The translations under genes and the position numbers were made by a program. The notes below the pieces were generated by a model that ran no database searches, was not told the origin of the DNA, and saw only the letters and a program-made list of their open reading frames with translations. From assembly GCF_022012435.1 (NCBI RefSeq), contig NZ_JAKLUA010000002.1, positions 372,001 to 436,000 of the forward strand: a DNA stretch of 64,000 bases. The letters are read 5' to 3'. Shown here one piece after another: positions 35,887-44,888 of the stretch. How positions within the stretch are numbered: position 1 is the stretch's first letter; every line of letters begins with the position of its first letter. Source of the stretch: Bradyrhizobium zhengyangense. GTDB lineage: Bacteria; Pseudomonadota; Alphaproteobacteria; Rhizobiales; Xanthobacteraceae.

Positions 35887-38214
35887 ATGAGCGCCGACTT
35901 CGCTCCCGCGGTGGTGATAAAGTATTTTTCCAGTTACACCATCCATACGCCGGGAGTAGCGGAGCGGGTCGATTCCTGGGATTTTCTCGAACGCGAGAAA
36001 CGGGATGCTGAAAGGCATCGGGAGTCGCAGAGGCTCTTTGCTGAATTTGCCGACTCGACGAAGAAATACGGGCGCGTCGCCGTAGAGACGGATCGCCGAC
36101 AAAGCAACGTGAAGGGAAAATTCTTTTCCGATCTTGGCTTCGACACAGTGATCGTTACCGACAACAAGCTGCTCATTGCCGAGCCTGCTGTCGCTCTGAC
36201 CATCATCAAGAGCGAATTCGCCGGAATGCTGGAGCGAATGAGGCAGGGCGGACAAATCAGCATCAAGATTGGAGAGCGTGAGGTCATTGTTTCGGACCAG
36301 CGCGAGCTTCAGACAGCCGTTGAGGCGGTGGAGCCACTCCTGGCGCCGAAGGTCAGAGCAAATCCTCCCGCTTCGCTCGTGCCCGCGAGCGAGCGCCAGA
36401 TCAACATTTGGATAGGAGGGGGGAAGGTGGGCCTGAAGCAGGCCCTGAAGATTGGTGAGACCTATCTTCTCAATTTCAGGGTCGGGCAACCGGTCAGCGG
36501 CAGCCTGACATCTGGAGAAGCGGCCGCGGTCAATCCGAACGATGTTCCGCCAGCGGGATTGCCAACCGATTGGTTGATCGTTGCTCGCGGCGCCGAACTC
36601 GCCGCCGGCACGCCCGATACTGAAGCGAAGGTTGAAACCGTCGGCGGTGTATCGACCTGGAGCGGACGCTTCAAGGTCCTCATTCCCAAAGAAGGTGACA
36701 GTGCAACGCCGCAGCTTCGGATCAAGCCGTTGCAAGCCTCTCCAGCGATCGATGTCTGCATCACAGCGCGGAGAGAGGGAGGGTTTCCGAGGTTCAACGA
36801 AACCTATCGGCAATTCAGGATCGAACTGGCCGCCGCCGACAGTCCTGACGTTGCGCCTGTCGAGCCGGTCCACATCGCCGACGAGATCATGCCGACGGCA
36901 ACAGTCCACGTTGGCCTGGGCACCACGCATGAATGGACGACGCCTAACGGGATCCTGGGCGTCGCGGTGTTGGGGCCGCAGGCCTATGTGCAAGGCTTGG
37001 CCGGCACCGAGCAGGTGGATTCGCTGGAGCCATGGCTCGGCGTGCCGGCTCAAGTCAGTGGGAAAATTCAGAACGTTCGGGACGCAGCGGAGGAGATGCG
37101 GGCTGCGTGGGAACACCACTTCAACAATATCGATCCGGCGGATCTTGCTGGTCGCCTGACGCGCTGGAGCCAGCACCAGGGGGGACCCGAATATAGTTGG
37201 AGCTCACTCGGCAATTACGCCGATCCGTCGCACCAACAGGAGTGGGACAAAATGGCCGCCAGCCCGGAGCTGCGCAAGGTCGCGCAGCACGGCCGGCTGT
37301 TGTTTCACGCATTCTTCCCGCGCAATTCCAATCTCAACCAATGGATCGCCGCGCTCGTCCCAGGAGCGCGCTTGAATGTTTCATGGACCCCAAAGGCCGG
37401 TGCAGGGTTTATTCCGCACGTGCCGTTCGGTCTGATGTACACGGCTGACGTGCCACCTGAGGGGCAGCCGATCGATCCGATGGGCTTTCTCGGCCTGAGG
37501 TGCCGGATAGCTTACACGTCCCACGTTGCGGCCCCGGCATCGCGATCTCTCGGCGCACTTGATGCAACGCATCGAGCTCACTTCCTCTATTGGGGCGACG
37601 CTCCCACCGACGTGACCGGACAGGAGGCACAATGGCAGCGTGCGCAGTGGAGCGCCTGGCAGAACCAGGTTTTCGTTCCTCACAAGGTGCAGAACGCCAA
37701 GGCGGAATTGCTCACGCTGCTGAACGACCCGCAGCCGTCGCCGACCTCTGTCCTTTATCTCTTCTGCCAATGCAGTACCGGCGCCGGCAATAATCCGACG
37801 CTGCGCTTCGGCAGCACCAACGATCCTGCCAACGTCGTCGCGCAAACGGATTTCGGAACGTCTGTGCTGGTTGACAGACCGCTGGTGTTCGCGAACGCCT
37901 GCACAACGGCGGCCGCCGACCCCTATATGGCCAACGATCTGGAAGAAGCGTTCTTCGAGCGGGGCTGTCGCGCCTATATCGGCACCGAAACCAAGGTTCC
38001 GATCGTGTTCGGCAGCCGCTTCGCGGAGATCTTTTTTCGATTTTTCTATCGTCTGGCCGATCCCGATCCGATGGCGGCCGGGGAAGCTGTGACGCAGGCG
38101 CGCCTTTTCCTATGGACTCACTACCGCAACATCGGTGGGCTCTTCTACAGCTATGTGAACCAATACGATCTGTTTCTGGCGCGTGAGGACGAGGTTCTCG
38201 CACTTCGCGGATGA
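35887..38214 (+). CDS. CHAT-like (caspase-fold) domain protein, catalytic His replaced
   Basis: 775 residues, AGAGG before ATG 35887. Residues 1-170 are mixed alpha/beta with no known domain; about 185-310 look like a beta-sandwich (INIWIGGGKVGLKQALKIGETYLLNF); about 440-770 form the CHAT-like region. There VLYLFCQC (residues 623-630) takes the place of the usual FxCHG strand, followed by PTLRFG, PLVFANAC (Cys672), then EAFFERGCRAYIGTETKVP and the final AR helix, the normal CHAT order. So the Cys of the dyad is kept, and the His is Gln628. No signal peptide. It ends 7 bp before an LCAT-like hydrolase; the two are surely one transcript. Function unknown. Confidence 0.75.
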   Translation: MSADFAPAVVIKYFSSYTIHTPGVAERVDSWDFLEREKRDAERHRESQRLFAEFADSTKKYGRVAVETDRRQSNVKGKFFSDLGFDTVIVTDNKLLIAEPAVALTIIKSEFAGMLERMRQGGQISIKIGEREVIVSDQRELQTAVEAVEPLLAPKVRANPPASLVPASERQINIWIGGGKVGLKQALKIGETYLLNFRVGQPVSGSLTSGEAAAVNPNDVPPAGLPTDWLIVARGAELAAGTPDTEAKVETVGGVSTWSGRFKVLIPKEGDSATPQLRIKPLQASPAIDVCITARREGGFPRFNETYRQFRIELAAADSPDVAPVEPVHIADEIMPTATVHVGLGTTHEWTTPNGILGVAVLGPQAYVQGLAGTEQVDSLEPWLGVPAQVSGKIQNVRDAAEEMRAAWEHHFNNIDPADLAGRLTRWSQHQGGPEYSWSSLGNYADPSHQQEWDKMAASPELRKVAQHGRLLFHAFFPRNSNLNQWIAALVPGARLNVSWTPKAGAGFIPHVPFGLMYTADVPPEGQPIDPMGFLGLRCRIAYTSHVAAPASRSLGALDATHRAHFLYWGDAPTDVTGQEAQWQRAQWSAWQNQVFVPHKVQNAKAELLTLLNDPQPSPTSVLYLFCQCSTGAGNNPTLRFGSTNDPANVVAQTDFGTSVLVDRPLVFANACTTAAADPYMANDLEEAFFERGCRAYIGTETKVPIVFGSRFAEIFFRFFYRLADPDPMAAGEAVTQARLFLWTHYRNIGGLFYSYVNQYDLFLAREDEVLALRG

Positions 38215-38221
38215 GGACACC

Positions 38222-39694
38222 ATGGAAACGATCAAGGCGTTCCTGCAGGCGAATACCGACGATCGCCTGACCATGGCATTGGACGATAGCAACGGACCTG
38301 CGCTCGGTCGCCTTCTTGGCGAGCCTGCCTATCTGGAGCTGCGCGCACTCGCGAAGGAGTGGTTTGACGGCTTCCATCTAGCTCCCGCAGACCCCAAGAA
38401 CGTCATCTTCGTTCCTGGCATCATGGGCTCGTTGCTCATGAACAGCGCCAAGGGAGGGATTTGGTGGCTCGACGTTCGCACGCGGAATTTCATCGACAGC
38501 CTCGGCTTGTCCTCAGACGGGACAGGGGAAGCTGATCCTGACAACACGATCGCGCCTGTGACGGCCGACCCGAGCTACACGCCGTTTCTCTCGACGGCGC
38601 TCAAGCAGAGCGGCCTCAACCACGAGATCTTTCCTTACGACTGGCGCAAGTCCCTGCTCCACAGCAGCGCCGCACTGCGAGATCTTGTGCTGAAGCTGCA
38701 TGGGCAGAATGGCGGCAAGAAAGTTCATCTCGTCGCTCACAGCTTGGGCGGGCTGATGGTGCGCACCGCCTTGATGCAGCATGCGGCCGAGCTTTGGCCG
38801 AGGCTCGGCAAGATCGTATTCATTGGAACGCCTCACTACGGTGCAACCGCGATCGCCGGCTACTTGAAGAACCATCTGTGGGGCTTCGAGCTGATGGCTG
38901 TGCTCGGCGAATATCTCAGCCGCCCCACGTTGCGGTCCTTGTGGGGCGTGATCGGCTTGCTACCGGCGCCTCGCGGCATTTATCCCGGCACACGCGAGAA
39001 CGACCCCAGCCCGTGGCCGTCGGAAGATCCAGGCGATCTCTATGTTCACCCGTGTACCAATTTCGATTTTTACGACGCCCACGCGTGGAAACTGGACCTC
39101 GACGTGGCAGCCACTGCGAACCTGCAACGAATCCTTGACGCTACGGCCGACCTCCATCGGCGCCTTTACGAGACGCATCGCAATCTGGATCAGGAAAAGC
39201 GCGATCAGATGATCGTGATTGCCGGCGTGGGTTTTCAAACGCTGTTTCGTCTCTCCTACGAACCCGGATTCTTCGGCCTGTGGGAAAAGACGAGCAAGAT
39301 TTTCGCCCGGGTCGTCAACGATCCTCACCGCGAAGGCGATGGCCGCGTTCCGCTTGCATCGGCGCGACTGGAGAATGTTGGCGACACTCGCTACGTTTAC
39401 GGCGTGCACGGCGGGTTGACCAACATCGAAGCCGTGTACACGGACGTCTTCCGGTGTCTGCAGAACCAGCCGATGCAGTTGCCCAGGAGCGTCGCCGGAG
39501 CGCTCAGCGGACATCTCGCGGAGCCGACGGTCAGCAGGGCTCCGCACCTGGACGGTACCGCAACCGCGGCACCAGGTGGTGATGACCCCGGCTTGTGGCA
39601 TCTCCAAAATCCGACTCCGGAACGGATGCGGGAACTGGAAGCCATGCTTGCGGCCGACGGCCTGCCGGGCTTTGGCCGCTTGCATCTGCTATGA
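38222..39694 (+). CDS. LCAT-like alpha/beta hydrolase (lipase/acyltransferase)
   Basis: 490 residues from ATG 38222, with GAGGA just upstream; the open frame from 38183 overlaps the previous gene. The oxyanion region VIFVPGIMGSLL (residues 61-72), a nucleophile elbow AHSLGG (Ser174), Asp373 in GDGRVP and His396 in YGVHGG complete a Ser-Asp-His triad, the order of lecithin:cholesterol acyltransferase and related phospholipases. FPYDWRKS is another LCAT-family signature. No signal peptide, so it probably acts inside the cell on a lipid or ester. Its partner is the CHAT-like protein encoded 7 bp upstream. Confidence 0.85.
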   Translation: METIKAFLQANTDDRLTMALDDSNGPALGRLLGEPAYLELRALAKEWFDGFHLAPADPKNVIFVPGIMGSLLMNSAKGGIWWLDVRTRNFIDSLGLSSDGTGEADPDNTIAPVTADPSYTPFLSTALKQSGLNHEIFPYDWRKSLLHSSAALRDLVLKLHGQNGGKKVHLVAHSLGGLMVRTALMQHAAELWPRLGKIVFIGTPHYGATAIAGYLKNHLWGFELMAVLGEYLSRPTLRSLWGVIGLLPAPRGIYPGTRENDPSPWPSEDPGDLYVHPCTNFDFYDAHAWKLDLDVAATANLQRILDATADLHRRLYETHRNLDQEKRDQMIVIAGVGFQTLFRLSYEPGFFGLWEKTSKIFARVVNDPHREGDGRVPLASARLENVGDTRYVYGVHGGLTNIEAVYTDVFRCLQNQPMQLPRSVAGALSGHLAEPTVSRAPHLDGTATAAPGGDDPGLWHLQNPTPERMRELEAMLAADGLPGFGRLHLL

Positions 39695-39779
39695 AACGCA
39701 CGGCGCGCAAAAGCGCACCTGTGCCCACCCCATGGCGGCGCGCAATGTGAGAGCGGATCAGAATTGACCAGCTTGCGCC

Positions 39780-40523
39780 CTAGAACTGATACCGCCTCAA
39801 TCCTCCGTCCACCGGGATCACCGTGCCGGTGATGTAGCGCGCCACGGGCGAGGCCAGGAACACCGCGAGTGCGGCGAGGTCTTCCGGCTCGCCCCAATAG
39901 CCGACCGGAATCTCCTCCTCGGCAAAACGCTCGCGATAGTCGGGCGGATAGTTGCGGCGGATCTGTTCGCTCATGATGCGGCCGGGCGGGATGCAGTTGA
40001 TGGTGATGCCGTGCTCGCCGATCTCGCGCGACAGGCCCTTGGCCCAGGCGTGTACGGCGGCCTTGGCGGCGAAGGCGGCGTTGAGGCCTTCCGGCTCGGA
40101 CTTGCCGGTGATGTTGACGATGCGGCCCCATTTGCGCTCGATCATCTGCGGCAGCAGCGCATGGGCGATGCGGCGATAGCTGGTGAAGTTGAGCGCGAAC
40201 GCCTCGTCCCATTTGCTGTCGGGCGCGTCGACGGGCAGGGGGCGGCTGCCGCCGGCGTTGTTGATGAGGATGTCGACATGGCCGAGCTCGCTCACGGCGA
40301 AGGCTGAAATCTTTTCCGCTGCGTCCTTGGCCATGACGTCCTGCTCGAACGGCGTGATCAGCCCGCCGCCGACCTCCTGCACCAACTCGGCGAGCAGGTC
40401 GGTGCGGCGCGCCACGCCGACGACGCGTACGCCTTCGGCAGCGAGGCCCTTGGCGATGGCGCGGCCGATGCCGATGCTGGCTCCGGTGACGATAGCGGTT
40501 TTCGATTTCAGCCCGAGGTCCAT
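39780..40523 (-). CDS. SDR-family oxidoreductase with atypical active site
   Basis: 247 residues from ATG 40523; a GTG two codons upstream is the alternative. Cofactor site TGASIGIG, INNAG and the C-terminal ARYITGTVIPVDGG pattern of FabG-like SDRs. The usual Tyr-x3-Lys is not present: the region reads NAAFAAKAAV, with Lys154 kept but Ala150 at the Tyr position and Phe151 next to it. The substrate and activity are therefore uncertain. It stands alone between two plus-strand genes. Confidence 0.82.
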   Translation of the reverse strand: MDLGLKSKTAIVTGASIGIGRAIAKGLAAEGVRVVGVARRTDLLAELVQEVGGGLITPFEQDVMAKDAAEKISAFAVSELGHVDILINNAGGSRPLPVDAPDSKWDEAFALNFTSYRRIAHALLPQMIERKWGRIVNITGKSEPEGLNAAFAAKAAVHAWAKGLSREIGEHGITINCIPPGRIMSEQIRRNYPPDYRERFAEEEIPVGYWGEPEDLAALAVFLASPVARYITGTVIPVDGGLRRYQF

Positions 40524-40663
40524 GGTCACACGCTCTCTTGATTGGTTCTTGCTTTTTGCTTTCCTGCCCGTCCCGCTGGCCCCTACCGAATTGCCTGAGC
40601 GGGACGAGCAGTGGTAACCAAGAGGCCTCGCGAAGGAAACACCAAAAAGAAAAGGCGCAGGCC

Positions 40664-41434
40664 ATGGTCTGGGATCCGCAGCAATATCTGAAATTCTCCG
40701 GCCACCGGCTCCGGCCGGCGGTCGACCTGTTGATGCGCATTCCCGATGTCGGCCCGCGCACGGTCGCTGACCTCGGCGCCGGTGCCGGCAATGTCACCAA
40801 GCTCATCAAGGAACGCTGGCCGTCCGCCGCCGTCACAGGTGTCGAGGGCTCGGCCGAGATGGTGGCTGCAGGGCGCAAGGCCGCGCCGGACGTGGAATGG
40901 TCCCATGAAGACCTCGGCCATTGGCGTCCCGCGAAGCAATATGACGTGGTCTATTCCAATGCCGCACTGCACTGGCTGCCCAATCATGCGGCACTCTTCC
41001 CCTCTGTCATGGAGAAGGTCGCGCCCGGCGGCATGCTTGCAGTGCAGATGCCACGCAACTTCCTGGCGCCGTCGCATGTCCTGATCGGCGAGACCGCCCT
41101 GAACGGGCCCTGGCGGTCCAAGGTCGAGCACCTCGTGACGCCGCCGCCGGTCGAGGGGCCGGCCTTCTATCACGATCTTCTCGCTCCGCTCGCGCAGAAC
41201 ATCGACATCTGGGAGACCGAATATCTTCAGGTCCTCGAAGGCGAAAATCCCGTGAAGGAATGGACCAAGGGGACCTGGCTGACACGGTATCTCGACGTAT
41301 TGCAGGGCGACGAGAAGGCCGCGTTCGAGGACGCCTATGGGATGCGGGTCGCGAAAGCCTATCCGAAGAATGCGGCGGGGCAGACGCTCTTCCCGTTCCG
41401 GCGCCTGTTCATCGTCGCCCAGCGCAAGGGTTAA
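40664..41434 (+). CDS. tam: Trans-aconitate 2-methyltransferase
   Basis: 256 residues from ATG 40664 (MVWDPQQYLKF). SAM-binding motif VADLGAGAGNVTKLI, acidic GVEGSAEMV, and the Tam-specific segments YSNAALHWLPNH, VQMPRNF and the C-terminal LFPFRRLFIVAQR. It methylates trans-aconitate, a spontaneous by-product that inhibits aconitase. About 256 residues is the usual length. Confidence 0.93.
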   Translation: MVWDPQQYLKFSGHRLRPAVDLLMRIPDVGPRTVADLGAGAGNVTKLIKERWPSAAVTGVEGSAEMVAAGRKAAPDVEWSHEDLGHWRPAKQYDVVYSNAALHWLPNHAALFPSVMEKVAPGGMLAVQMPRNFLAPSHVLIGETALNGPWRSKVEHLVTPPPVEGPAFYHDLLAPLAQNIDIWETEYLQVLEGENPVKEWTKGTWLTRYLDVLQGDEKAAFEDAYGMRVAKAYPKNAAGQTLFPFRRLFIVAQRKG

Positions 41435-41520
41435 CGCCATTTCGGCGATGCGACATAAGCGCTCGCTCCCATCGGTGGAGCGGGCGCCGGGTTGCGCGTG
41501 CGACCGCCGCCAATATAGCC

Positions 41521-41549
41521 TCGCTGCGGCAAAGCTTCGCTGCGGCAAA
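41521..41549 (+). repeat. Short direct repeat (13 bp, twice)
   Basis: TCGCTGCGGCAAA at 41521-41533 and 41537-41549, 16 bases apart in the gap before the TRAP binding-protein gene. It may be an operator pair or a replication slip. Confidence 0.4.
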
Positions 41550-41648
41550 TTGGGCTTAGGTCTAGTTGTTCGGCTTGCGGATTGCTGCCACTACTGACCT
41601 GCAAAACAAAAAAGAACACGGTTTTCTAGGGTTGTTGGGAGGTCCTTC

Positions 41649-42650
41649 ATGCGCAAACTGCTCTTTGCGGCCGCCGCGGCCGCGCTCGCTTTGGCCCCTG
41701 TGGTCGCCGAGGCTCAGAGTCCGATCATCATCAAGTTCAGCCACGTCGTCGCCAACGATACCCCGAAGGGTAAGGGCGCGCTAAAGTTCAAGGAACTGGC
41801 CGAGAAGTACACCGACGGCAAGGTCAAGATCGAAGTCTATCCGAACTCCTCGCTCTACAAGGACAAGGAGGAGATCGAGGCGCTCCAGCTCGGCTCGGTG
41901 CAGATGCTCGCGCCCTCGACCGCGAAATTTGCGCCGCTCGGCATCAAGGAATTCGAGGCGCTGGACCTGCCCTGGCTGTTCAAGGACGACGCGACCTATT
42001 CCGCCGCGATGAAGGGCACCGTCGGCAAGTGGCTGTTCCAGAAGCTCGAGGCCAAAGGCATCACCGGTCTCGCTTATTGGGACAACGGCTTCCACATGGT
42101 GTCGTCGAATCGTCCGCTGGCGAAGCCGGAGGATTTCAAGGGCCTGAAGTTCCGCATCTCCGGATCGAAGATCGCCGACCAGTATTTCCGCCTGATGGGT
42201 TCGATCCCGCAGATCATGGCGTTCTCCGAAGTGTACCAGGCGCTCCAGACCGGCGTGGTCGACGGCTGCGAGAACACCGCCTCGAACTACCTGACGCAGA
42301 AGTTCTATGAGGTGCAGAAGGACATCACCGTGTCCTATCACGCGCATCTGCAATATGCCGTCATCGTCAATTCGAAATTCTGGTCCGGCCTGCCGCCTGA
42401 CATCCGCAGCCAGCTCGAGAAGGCGATGGCGGACGCGACCGACTACACCAACCAGATCGCGCACCAGGAGAACGAGGACGCGCTGGCCGAGATCAAGAAG
42501 TCGGGCAAGACCACGCTGCATTACCTCACCGATGCCGACCGCAAGGCATGGCAGGAAGCGATGCGGCCGACTTATACTTGGGCCAAGGGCCGGGTCGGGC
42601 AGGAAGTGCTCGATGTCATCGCCAAGGAACTCGACGTCAAGATGAACTGA
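41649..42650 (+). CDS. TRAP transporter substrate-binding protein (DctP family)
   Basis: 333 residues; GGGAGG before ATG 41649. A signal peptide ends VVAEAQ. The mature part has the DctP pattern: IKFSHVVANDTPKG, IEALQLGSVQM, LKFRISGSKIADQYF with the conserved Arg that binds the ligand carboxylate, and VDGCENTASN. It brings a C4-dicarboxylate or similar organic acid to the fused permease encoded 80 bp on. A stable hairpin in that gap may set the ratio of the two proteins. Confidence 0.93.
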   Translation: MRKLLFAAAAAALALAPVVAEAQSPIIIKFSHVVANDTPKGKGALKFKELAEKYTDGKVKIEVYPNSSLYKDKEEIEALQLGSVQMLAPSTAKFAPLGIKEFEALDLPWLFKDDATYSAAMKGTVGKWLFQKLEAKGITGLAYWDNGFHMVSSNRPLAKPEDFKGLKFRISGSKIADQYFRLMGSIPQIMAFSEVYQALQTGVVDGCENTASNYLTQKFYEVQKDITVSYHAHLQYAVIVNSKFWSGLPPDIRSQLEKAMADATDYTNQIAHQENEDALAEIKKSGKTTLHYLTDADRKAWQEAMRPTYTWAKGRVGQEVLDVIAKELDVKMN

Positions 42651-42674
42651 CGCGGTTTCCGGCAAGAATATACC

Positions 42675-42706
42675 AACGGTCGGGAGTGCAGGCACTCCCG
42701 ACCGTT
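42675..42706 (+). terminator. Hairpin between the TRAP binding-protein and permease genes
   Basis: AACGGTCGGGAGTG, loop CAGG, CACTCCCGACCGTT: a perfect 14-bp stem 24 bp after the dctP-type stop. There is a short TTT then C. It probably lowers read-through or protects the upstream message, so that binding protein exceeds permease, as in other TRAP and ABC operons. Confidence 0.7.
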
Positions 42707-42730
42707 TCGTATCGATAGGGGGGCTTTGAT

Positions 42731-44779
42731 TTGCTGCGCGTGCTCAACCAGCTGCTCAATCATCTCGAAGAATGGTTGATCGCGACGCTCATTGCGGCCG
42801 CAACCGGACTGATCTTCATCGCCGTCGTGCACCGTTACGGTGCGGGCGAATCGATCGTGTTCTCGCGATGGGCCACCGCGCACGGGCTGACCTGGCTGGC
42901 GTCGCTGTCGATGGTCGTGTTCACGTTCCTGTCCGAACTGGATCTGTCCTGGGCGCAGGAACTCTGCATCTACATGTTCATCTGGATGGCGAAGTTCGGC
43001 GCCGCCTATGGCGTGCGCACCGGCATCCATGTCGGCGTCGACCTGCTCGTCAACCGGCTGCCTGAGCATTCGCGCAAGCACGTCATCCTGTTCTCGCTGC
43101 TGTGCGGCGCGCTATTCACCGGCATGATCGCCGCCTTCGGCGCCTCCTTTGTCTCCGAGATGTTCAAGACCGGCCAGCAATCCAACGACCTGGAAGCGCC
43201 GATGTGGTTCGTCTATCTGGCGATCCCGCTCGGCTCCGGCCTGATGTGCTTCCGCTTCCTGCAGGTCTCGTGGTTCTATTTCTGGACCGGGCAGCTGCCG
43301 CATCATGACGAGACCCATGTCGAGGGCGTGGAGGCCGACGTCTCGCCGGCGCTGCATCCGCAGCCTGCCGGCGCCGCCACCAGGGCCGCCGCGCGAAAAG
43401 TCTCGCCGCTTGGCGTCATCCTGATCATGGCCCCGATCCTGATCTTCGCGCTGTGCCTTGGCGAAAAGACCGGCTTCATCGTGCTGCCGCACTGGATGCG
43501 CGCCGCAACCGTATTCGCGCTGCTGATCGCGCTGATGCTCACAGGCATTCCGGTCTCGATCGCGCTCGGCCTCACCGTGATGACGTTCCTGTTCACGTTG
43601 ACCGCAGTGCCGATCGAAGCCGTCTCGATGAAGCTCTTCACCGGCATCGAGGGCTTCGAGATCATGGCGATCCCGTTCTTCATCCTCGCCGGCAATTTCC
43701 TTACCCACGGCGGCGTGGCGCGCCGGATGATCAACTTCGCGACGTCGCTGATCGGACATTGGCACGGCGGCCTGGGCCTTGCCGGCATCGTCGCCTGCGC
43801 GATGTTCGCGCTGGTCTGCGGCTCGAGCGTGGCCACGGTGGCGGCGATCGGCGCCATCGTGCTGCCGGAGATGGTCCGCCACGGTTATCCCATGCGCTTC
43901 GGCGCCGGCATCATCACGGTTGCGGGGTCGCTCGGCATCCTGATGCTGCCGTCGATCCCGAAGATCGTCTACGCAGTCTCGACCAATACCTCGATCGGCG
44001 CGCTGTTCGTCGCGGGCCTGCTGCCCGGCATCCTGCTGACGACGATGCTCTGCATCGTCACCTGGTGGCTGGCGCGCAACCGCGACTATCCGCGAATGAA
44101 GAAGGCGACCTGGGGTGAGACGGTCCACGCCTTCCGCGAGAGCGTCTGGGGATTGATGCTGGTCGTCATCATCATCGGCGGCATCTATAGCGGCCTGTTC
44201 ACCGCCACCGAAGCCGCCGCGATGGCCGCGGTCTATTCCTTCATCATTGCGGTGTTCGTCTACAAGGCGATCGGCCTGAAGGACGTGCCGCGCGTGCTGC
44301 TGCGCGCCGCCAATACCAGCGCGATGCTGCTCTACATCGTCACCAACGCGGTGCTGTTCTCCTTCGTGCTCTCCAACGAAAATTTGCCGGCGACGCTGGC
44401 CGACTGGATCGCGGCGCAGAATCTCGGCTGGGTCGGCTTCCTGCTCGTCGTCAACGTGCTGCTGCTGCTCGCCGGCAACTTCATGGAGCCGAACTCGATC
44501 ATCCTGATCATGGCGCCGATCCTGGCGCCCGCGGCCAAGAAGCTCGGCATCGACCTCGTCCATTTCGGCATCGTCATGGACGTCAACATGGAGGTCGGCC
44601 TCTGCCATCCGCCTGTCGGCCTGAACCTCTATGTCGCCTCGATGATAGCGCGCATGCGCATCACGGACCTCGCGGGCGCGGTGATGCCGTGGCTGCTCAC
44701 CATGCTCGGCTTCCTCGTCATCGTGACCTATTGGCCCGACCTGACGCTGTGGCTGCCGCGGGTGCTGGGAATGCATTAG
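42731..44779 (+). CDS. TRAP transporter fused DctQM permease
   Basis: 682 residues from TTG 42731, with a GGGGGG site; no nearby ATG keeps the first helix. Residues 1-200 are the small DctQ-type subunit with four membrane segments (ELCIYMFIWMAKFGAAYGVRTGIHVGVDLL), and residues about 235-680 are the large DctM subunit with about 12 segments (GSSVATVAAIGAIVLPEM, ISGLFTATEAAA-type and NMEVGLCHPPVGLNLY). Fusion of the two subunits is common. It imports an organic acid using the sodium or proton gradient. Confidence 0.93.
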   Translation: MLRVLNQLLNHLEEWLIATLIAAATGLIFIAVVHRYGAGESIVFSRWATAHGLTWLASLSMVVFTFLSELDLSWAQELCIYMFIWMAKFGAAYGVRTGIHVGVDLLVNRLPEHSRKHVILFSLLCGALFTGMIAAFGASFVSEMFKTGQQSNDLEAPMWFVYLAIPLGSGLMCFRFLQVSWFYFWTGQLPHHDETHVEGVEADVSPALHPQPAGAATRAAARKVSPLGVILIMAPILIFALCLGEKTGFIVLPHWMRAATVFALLIALMLTGIPVSIALGLTVMTFLFTLTAVPIEAVSMKLFTGIEGFEIMAIPFFILAGNFLTHGGVARRMINFATSLIGHWHGGLGLAGIVACAMFALVCGSSVATVAAIGAIVLPEMVRHGYPMRFGAGIITVAGSLGILMLPSIPKIVYAVSTNTSIGALFVAGLLPGILLTTMLCIVTWWLARNRDYPRMKKATWGETVHAFRESVWGLMLVVIIIGGIYSGLFTATEAAAMAAVYSFIIAVFVYKAIGLKDVPRVLLRAANTSAMLLYIVTNAVLFSFVLSNENLPATLADWIAAQNLGWVGFLLVVNVLLLLAGNFMEPNSIILIMAPILAPAAKKLGIDLVHFGIVMDVNMEVGLCHPPVGLNLYVASMIARMRITDLAGAVMPWLLTMLGFLVIVTYWPDLTLWLPRVLGMH

Positions 44780-44805
44780 CCTGCGTGTAGGTGGGATATG
44801 GCTAA

Positions 44806-44822
44806 CGCGGGGTAAACCCGCG
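44806..44822 (+). terminator. Hairpin after the TRAP operon
   Basis: CGCGGG (44806-44811) pairs with CCCGCG (44817-44822) around GTAAA. It starts 27 bp after the stop codon; no long T-run, so efficiency is unclear. Confidence 0.4.
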
Positions 44823-44888
44823 CGTTCAAATGCCATTGTTGCGCATGGAATCCATTTTTACGGGTCTGCGGTAAGAACGTGCCAGCGG

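Noticed and set aside
43112..44836. Minus-strand open frame of 574 codons opposite the TRAP permease
   Set aside because: His/Asp/Arg-rich composition typical of the reverse strand of membrane-protein genes; no start signal or domain.
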